Shown here one piece after another: positions 6,950 through 8,182 of a DNA stretch of 8,182 bases. This DNA comes from Gammaproteobacteria bacterium (GTDB taxonomy: Bacteria; Pseudomonadota; Gammaproteobacteria; HK1), in contig JAJECB010000486.1 of NCBI GenBank assembly GCA_022822245.1, positions 1 through 8,182 of the forward strand, written 5' to 3'. The notes under the pieces were generated by a model. That model did no database searches, was not told the origin of the DNA, and was given only the letters and a program-made list of their open reading frames with translations. A program made the position numbers and the translations under genes. How positions within the stretch are numbered: position 1 is the stretch's first letter; every line of letters begins with the position of its first letter.

Positions 6950-6961
6950 GAGGGAGACGGC

Positions 6962-7216
6962 ATGGCGCTCGTGAGACGACTTCGGTGGCGGTGCCGGCGA
7001 GGAACACGCGAGATGGACCTGATTCTCGACCGGTTCCTCACCGTGGCCGGCGACACCCTGGACGAGGACGATGTTCGGGGTCTCGAGCGGCTGCTCGACC
7101 AGTCGGATCGTGACCTCCTCGACTGGCTCGCGCGGCGGTCCGCTCCGCCGGACGCCGCCCTCGCCGCCCTCGTGGACCGGGTCCGTTCCGCGTCGTCCGC
7201 CCCCGCCGATGGCTGA
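6962..7216 (+). CDS. sdhE: SdhE, FAD assembly factor for succinate dehydrogenase
   Basis: Small cytoplasmic helical protein that promotes covalent attachment of FAD to SdhA. The product has 84 residues. It contains LRWRCRRGTREMDLILDRFL (7-26) with the signature RGxxE motif as R13, G14 and E17, followed by ERLLDQSDRDLLDWLARR (42-59), the usual second conserved block. The length is normal for the family (E. coli SdhE/YgfY is about 88). Its ribosome site, AGGGAG at 6951-6956, begins one base after the end of repeat copy 2, so its immediate leader is the repeat. The stop overlaps the start of ygfZ by 8 nt. Its place directly after sdhB fits its role. Confidence 0.93.
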   Translation: MALVRRLRWRCRRGTREMDLILDRFLTVAGDTLDEDDVRGLERLLDQSDRDLLDWLARRSAPPDAALAALVDRVRSASSAPADG

Positions 7217-8084
7217 TTCGTCCGTGCTCCACAATCCCGGCATGGCGAGCGTGGAGGTTCGCGGCACCGGCGCGGAGGGGTTTCTCCAGGCCCAGCTGAC
7301 GAGCGATCTTGCGACGCTCGCTCCCGGCGGGGTGACCTTGAGCGCGTGGTGCACCCCCCGGGGGCAGGTCCGGAACCTGTTCTGGCTCGTTCGGCGCGCG
7401 GATGGGGCGCGGTTCTCCCTCGTTGCCCCGGTCGGCGAGGCGGAGAGCCTCGCCCGGGGCCTTCGGGGGTTCGTGCTGAGGGCCAAGGTCGAGCTGGAGC
7501 TGGCCAGGGACCAGGTGGTGGGAGCGGCCGGGTCCGGCTCCGAAGCGTTCGTCTCCGGCCGGGTCGGTGCCGTCCCCGCGCCGGGGTCCGCCATCGAGTC
7601 CGACGGTCGGCTCGCGATCCGTCCCCCCGGCTTCCCGGACCGCTTCCTCCTCCTCGGACCCGAGATTTCTCCCGCGGGGGCGAGCGACGACGAGTGGCGG
7701 CGGCTTGAGATCGCGGCCGGGATCGCGTGGCTTACCGACAAGACCCGCGAGTCGTTCATCCCCCAGATGCTCGACCTCGACCGCCTCGGGGCTCTGAGCT
7801 TCGAGAAGGGCTGTTTCCCCGGGCAGGAGGTCATCGCGAGAACCCGCTACCTCGGGCGCCTCAAGCGCCGGCTCTACCCGGGGCGGCTCCCGGCGGGGGA
7901 ACGGCCGATGCCCGGGGACGCGGTCCGGTCCGAAGGCCGGAGCGCAGGCACGATCGTCGCCGCCGAGAGGGATGCAGCGGACGGTGGCTACGAGCTGCTC
8001 GCGGTCGTCGCCGACGACGTCGCCGGCGGCCCGCTGGCGTGCGAGGACGGCCGCCGCATCTCGCTCTCGCCCAGGAGGGCGTAG
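7209..8084 (+). CDS. ygfZ: YgfZ, folate-binding Fe-S/tRNA-modification accessory protein
   Basis: GcvT-like protein that binds tetrahydrofolate and supports the activity of certain Fe-S enzymes, including MiaB-type tRNA modification in E. coli. The product has 291 residues. The N-terminal part is VEVRGTGAEGFLQAQLTSDL (15-34), followed by the beta-rich GcvT-like core. The diagnostic motif KGCFPGQE (200-207) contains the conserved cysteine C202 and is followed by VIARTRYLGRLKRRLYPG. The C-terminal barrel ends at RRISLSPRRA. No Shine-Dalgarno was seen before the ATG at 7209, which overlaps sdhE by 8 nt, so translation probably depends on coupling. The frame is open back to 7071, but that stretch lies within sdhE. 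An alternative ATG at 7242 would remove the first 11 residues, just before the first domain strand. Confidence 0.94.
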   Translation: MADSSVLHNPGMASVEVRGTGAEGFLQAQLTSDLATLAPGGVTLSAWCTPRGQVRNLFWLVRRADGARFSLVAPVGEAESLARGLRGFVLRAKVELELARDQVVGAAGSGSEAFVSGRVGAVPAPGSAIESDGRLAIRPPGFPDRFLLLGPEISPAGASDDEWRRLEIAAGIAWLTDKTRESFIPQMLDLDRLGALSFEKGCFPGQEVIARTRYLGRLKRRLYPGRLPAGERPMPGDAVRSEGRSAGTIVAAERDAADGGYELLAVVADDVAGGPLACEDGRRISLSPRRA

Positions 8085-8110
8085 CCGCTCCTCACGCGGC
8101 ACAGGGCGAG

Positions 8111-8130
8111 GCGCGGACCGCGATGAGCCG
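8111..8130 (+). repeat. 20-bp intergenic repeat, second copy
   Basis: Reads GCGCGGACCGCGATGAGCCG; 19 of 20 positions match 3281-3300. It lies between the ygfZ stop and palindromic copy 3, four bases before the latter. The remaining sequence from 8085 shows no gene or clear terminator. Confidence 0.55.
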
Positions 8131-8134
8131 CTTG

Positions 8135-8182
8135 GCCCGGATATCTCACCAACTTTCGTCGCGAGGGCGCGGAGATGCCGCT
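8135..8182 (-). repeat. Long palindromic repeat, copy 3 (inverted, cut by window end)
   Basis: The last 48 bp are the reverse complement of the right end of copy 2 with only two mismatches. They span the terminal repeat (GCCCGGATATCTCACCAACT), the conserved CGTCGCGAGGGCGCGGAGAT block and the beginning of the inner stem. The orientation is opposite to copies 1 and 2. The rest lies beyond the window, so it is unknown whether it is the long or short form or only half an element. Confidence 0.9.

Noticed and set aside
3638..7834. Open frame of 1398 codons on the minus strand
   Set aside because: It runs antisense through sdhC, sdhD, sdhA, sdhB, sdhE and most of ygfZ, all with intact motifs on the plus strand. 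Its composition (rich in R, H, E, P, G, D) is that of a GC-rich shadow frame, and it crosses repeat copy 2.

Overview
This is a GC-rich, gene-dense stretch of bacterial chromosome. The gene set points to Gammaproteobacteria: a YgfX-like gene, an SdhE-type flavinylation factor and a YgfZ-type folate-binding protein (ygfX, sdhE and ygfZ are neighbours in E. coli), with tsaB and lolCD. The succinate dehydrogenase proteins look more like the alphaproteobacterial/mitochondrial form than the E. coli form. That form is also found in many non-enteric Gammaproteobacteria, so I do not place the organism more finely than this.

Left part, minus strand (1-2886): a tightly packed operon read right to left, ygfX - small unknown gene - tsaB - lolC - lolD (lolD runs off the left edge). 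Successive genes overlap by 4, 4, 4 and 8 nt (ATGA or GTGA junctions), so translational coupling is likely. It combines a small membrane protein linked to SdhE in E. coli, a tRNA t6A-modification subunit and the lipoprotein-releasing ABC transporter.

Centre and right, plus strand (3391-8084): sdhC-sdhD-sdhA-sdhB, then sdhE and ygfZ. The first four encode complex II (two haem-b membrane anchors, flavoprotein, iron-sulfur subunit). SdhE is the factor that helps attach FAD covalently to SdhA. YgfZ is a folate-binding protein needed for the activity of some Fe-S enzymes, and SdhB carries three Fe-S clusters. Together they form an enzyme-plus-maturation module. ygfX is transcribed divergently from just upstream.

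The most unusual content is a family of long, imperfectly palindromic intergenic repeats that I do not recognise. Copy 1 (2879-3188, 310 bp) lies between ygfX and sdhC, copy 2 (6771-6949, 179 bp) fills almost the whole sdhB-sdhE gap, and copy 3 (8135 to the window end, inverted) follows ygfZ. Each complete copy has about 21-22 bp terminal inverted repeats, a conserved 14-bp perfect inner stem and a variable apical region. Between copies 1 and 2 several paired positions have changed on both arms, so pairing is kept although the sequence differs. Copy ends run into coding signals: copy 1 contains the apparent ygfX start codon, and copy 2 contains the last two bases of the sdhB stop. No transposase, CRISPR array, tRNA or rRNA is visible.
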